The translations under genes and the position numbers were made by a program. A stretch of DNA of 7,883 nt from 2-02-FULL-55-14 sp964581115. Lineage in GTDB: Bacteria; Bacteroidota; Ignavibacteria; UBA10030. Shown one piece after another: positions 6,403 to 7,883 of the stretch (the first letter of the stretch is position 1; the number at the start of each line of letters is the position of its first letter). The stretch is from contig CAZOMY010000063.1 of the NCBI GenBank assembly GCA_964581115.1, positions 1 through 7,883 of the forward strand. The letters are read 5' to 3'. The notes beneath the pieces were generated by a model. It searched no databases. It had not been told where the DNA came from and worked only from the letters and a program-made list of their open reading frames with translations.

Positions 6403-7817
6403 CGGTGCCGCCGGTTCAGCGCGGGGCGGAGGTCGCCCTCGAGATCGTCGATGCGGCGTTCGAAGGCAAAAGCATCGCCCGCGTCGGGGGGATGGTGGTG
6501 TTCGTCGAGGGCGGAGTTCCGGGCGACCGCGTGCGCGCGTTGATCACGAAGGTGAAGAAACAACACGCCGAGGCCCGTGTTCTCAGCGTCGAGCAGCCGT
6601 CGCCCCTTCGAACGGCGCCGGCGTGCGAGCACTTCGGCGTCTGCGGCGGATGCCGCTGGCAGCACGTCAGCTACGAGGCGCAACTGCGCTTCAAGCAACA
6701 GCACGTGGTCGACGCCCTCGGGCGCATCGGCGGATTGTCGGGCTTCGAGGTCATGCCGATCCTCGGTTGCGATGACCCGTACTGGTACCGGAACAAGATG
6801 GAATACTCATTCGCCGCGCGCGAGTGGCGCGTCGGCGGTCCGCCCACCGCGGAGGAGGCGGAGGGGATCTTTCTGGGGCTTCACGTTCCCCAACGGTTCG
6901 ACAAGGTGCTCGATGTCGGCCGCTGCCATCTTCAATCAGACATCTCCAACCGGATCCTGGAGATCACGCGCGCGTTCGCCCGACGGTCGGGCTTGCCTGT
7001 CTATTCCTCGGAGACGGAGCGGGGGCTTTGGCGATTCCTGGTGATTCGGGAGGCTCGTCACACCGGCGACCGGATGGTCAACATCGTCACGAGCGAGTAT
7101 CGTCCCGACCTGATGAGCGAATACGTGGCGGCGCTCAAACGGGAACCGACGACGATCACCACGGTCGTCAACACAGTCAACCGTCTCAGGTCGCAGGTGG
7201 CCTTCGGTCAAGATGTGCACGTCCTCGACGGGCCCGGCACGATCCGCGAACGGCTGGGCCGGTTCAGCTTTGTCATCTCGCCGCAGTCGTTCTTCCAGAC
7301 CAACACGCTTCAAGCCGAACGGTTATACCACACCGCGGCGGAGTTTGCCGGCCTCCGGCCGGATGATGTGGTCTACGACCTGTACTCAGGGACGGGCACC
7401 ATCGCCATCTTTCTTTCAGATCAGGCCAGGCGCGTGGTCGGGGTGGAATCAGTGGCCGGTGCTGTGGATGATGCCGAAGCGAACGCGGCTCGGAATGGGC
7501 GGACGAACTGCCGGTTCGTGCTGGGGGATCTGAAAGACCGGTTGACGAAGCAGACGGGATGGATGGAGGAGGAGGGAAGGCCGCGCGTGGTCGTGACCGA
7601 CCCGCCGAGAAGCGGCATGCATCCTGATGTCGTCTCGGCGCTGGTCCGGCTGTCGCCCCAGCGGATCGTTTATGTTTCCTGCAATCCGGCAACGCAAGCG
7701 CGCGACGCGAAGCTGCTGGTCGAGGGGGGCTATCGTCTCGTCAGGATCCGTCCCGTCGACATGTTTCCGCATACGTACCACATCGAAAACGTGGCGCTCT
7801 TCGAGCGATCGGTGTAG
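6399..7817 (+). CDS. rlmD: 23S rRNA (uracil-5-)-methyltransferase, RlmD/RumA family
   Basis: S-adenosylmethionine-dependent enzyme that makes 5-methyluridine in 23S rRNA (U1939 in E. coli for RlmD). The protein has 472 residues. Residues about 5-65 match the TRAM RNA-binding domain (GAEVALEIVDAAFEGKSIAR). The [4Fe-4S] cluster ligands are present as C76, C82 and C85 in CEHFGVCGGC, and C176 in VGRCHLQ. The methyltransferase part shows SPQSFFQTN (294-302), the SAM loop YDLYSGTGTIA (326-336), VVGVE (346-350), TDPPRSG (400-406) and the nucleophile C428 in YVSCNP, ending with DMFPHTYHIENVALFER, where E463 is the expected general base. Related enzymes modify U747 (RlmC), both sites (RlmCD) or tRNA U54 (TrmA/TrmFO-independent types); the intact iron-sulfur motif and TRAM domain favour RlmD or RlmCD, but the site cannot be read from sequence. 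The stop is TAG. It is coupled to the DUF5916 gene by ATGA overlap. Confidence 0.93.
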   Translation: MTVPPVQRGAEVALEIVDAAFEGKSIARVGGMVVFVEGGVPGDRVRALITKVKKQHAEARVLSVEQPSPLRTAPACEHFGVCGGCRWQHVSYEAQLRFKQQHVVDALGRIGGLSGFEVMPILGCDDPYWYRNKMEYSFAAREWRVGGPPTAEEAEGIFLGLHVPQRFDKVLDVGRCHLQSDISNRILEITRAFARRSGLPVYSSETERGLWRFLVIREARHTGDRMVNIVTSEYRPDLMSEYVAALKREPTTITTVVNTVNRLRSQVAFGQDVHVLDGPGTIRERLGRFSFVISPQSFFQTNTLQAERLYHTAAEFAGLRPDDVVYDLYSGTGTIAIFLSDQARRVVGVESVAGAVDDAEANAARNGRTNCRFVLGDLKDRLTKQTGWMEEEGRPRVVVTDPPRSGMHPDVVSALVRLSPQRIVYVSCNPATQARDAKLLVEGGYRLVRIRPVDMFPHTYHIENVALFERSV

Positions 7818-7833
7818 AAGAAGGAGGATTGAA

Positions 7834-7883
7834 GTCAGAAGTCAGAGGTCAGAGGCCAGAGGTCAGAGGTCAGAGGCCAGAGG
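7834..7883 (+). repeat. Second heptanucleotide array, GTCAGAG/GCCAGAG, cut by the window end
   Basis: Seven 7-bp units in phase: GTCAGAA, GTCAGAG twice, GCCAGAG, GTCAGAG twice, GCCAGAG, then the first base of another. The GTCAGAG-GTCAGAG-GCCAGAG order appears twice, so the array also has a 21-bp higher-order period. It begins 17 bases after the rlmD stop and runs out of the window, so its length is unknown. The unit is unrelated in sequence to the array at 2250-2382 but has the same period and the same intergenic position. Confidence 0.9.

Noticed and set aside
7821..7832. AAGGAGG followed by TTG after rlmD, looking like a new gene start
   Set aside because: The TTG is only one or two bases from the GGAGG and the sequence then enters the GTCAGAG array; no protein-like continuation within the window.

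Overview
This 7.9 kb window comes from a GC-rich bacterial chromosome with tightly packed genes, all on the + strand. Taxonomy cannot be fixed from the sequence. An outer-membrane DUF5916 protein, a lipoprotein-type gene and several heptanucleotide intergenic arrays would suit a diderm of the Bacteroidota/FCB-like, Gemmatimonadota or Acidobacteriota sort; this is inference only. Shine-Dalgarno use is mixed: eno and the gene after it have clear sites, while the phosphohexomutase and DUF5916 genes have none that I can see.

Layout: (1) 1-96, leader of enolase; (2) 97-1395, complete enolase (eno); (3) 1430-2226, a gene for a probable secreted lipoprotein that is broken twice in this sequence. It has a one-base slip in a G run inside the lipobox codons and an in-frame TAG 43 sense codons before the natural end; (4) 2250-2382, an array of 7-bp units (ACCTTTT/ACCTTTC) that runs almost up to the next start codon; (5) 2388-3776, a complete alpha-D-phosphohexomutase (phosphoglucomutase/phosphomannomutase type); (6) 3804-3840, an intrinsic terminator; (7) 3845-3957, an imperfect palindromic intergenic element between two copies of a 10-bp direct repeat; (8) 3994-6402, an exported 802-residue protein with a CBM9-like N-terminal domain and a DUF5916 barrel-like C-terminal part; (9) 6399-7817, a 23S rRNA uracil-5-methyltransferase of the RlmD (RumA) family, which starts inside the stop codon of the previous gene (ATGA overlap); (10) 7834-7883, a second, unrelated 7-bp array cut by the window end.

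The genes do not form one obvious pathway. Enolase (lower glycolysis) and the phosphohexomutase (hexose-phosphate interconversion) are central carbon metabolism, the lipoprotein and DUF5916 protein belong to the cell envelope, and RlmD modifies rRNA. I found no CRISPR array, transposase, toxin-antitoxin pair, phage gene, tRNA or rRNA, and no convincing new multi-gene system. The signals most worth a second look are the doubly broken lipoprotein gene, the heptamer array that replaces a normal ribosome-binding region in front of the phosphohexomutase, the palindromic element upstream of the DUF5916 gene, and the coupling of DUF5916 to rlmD.
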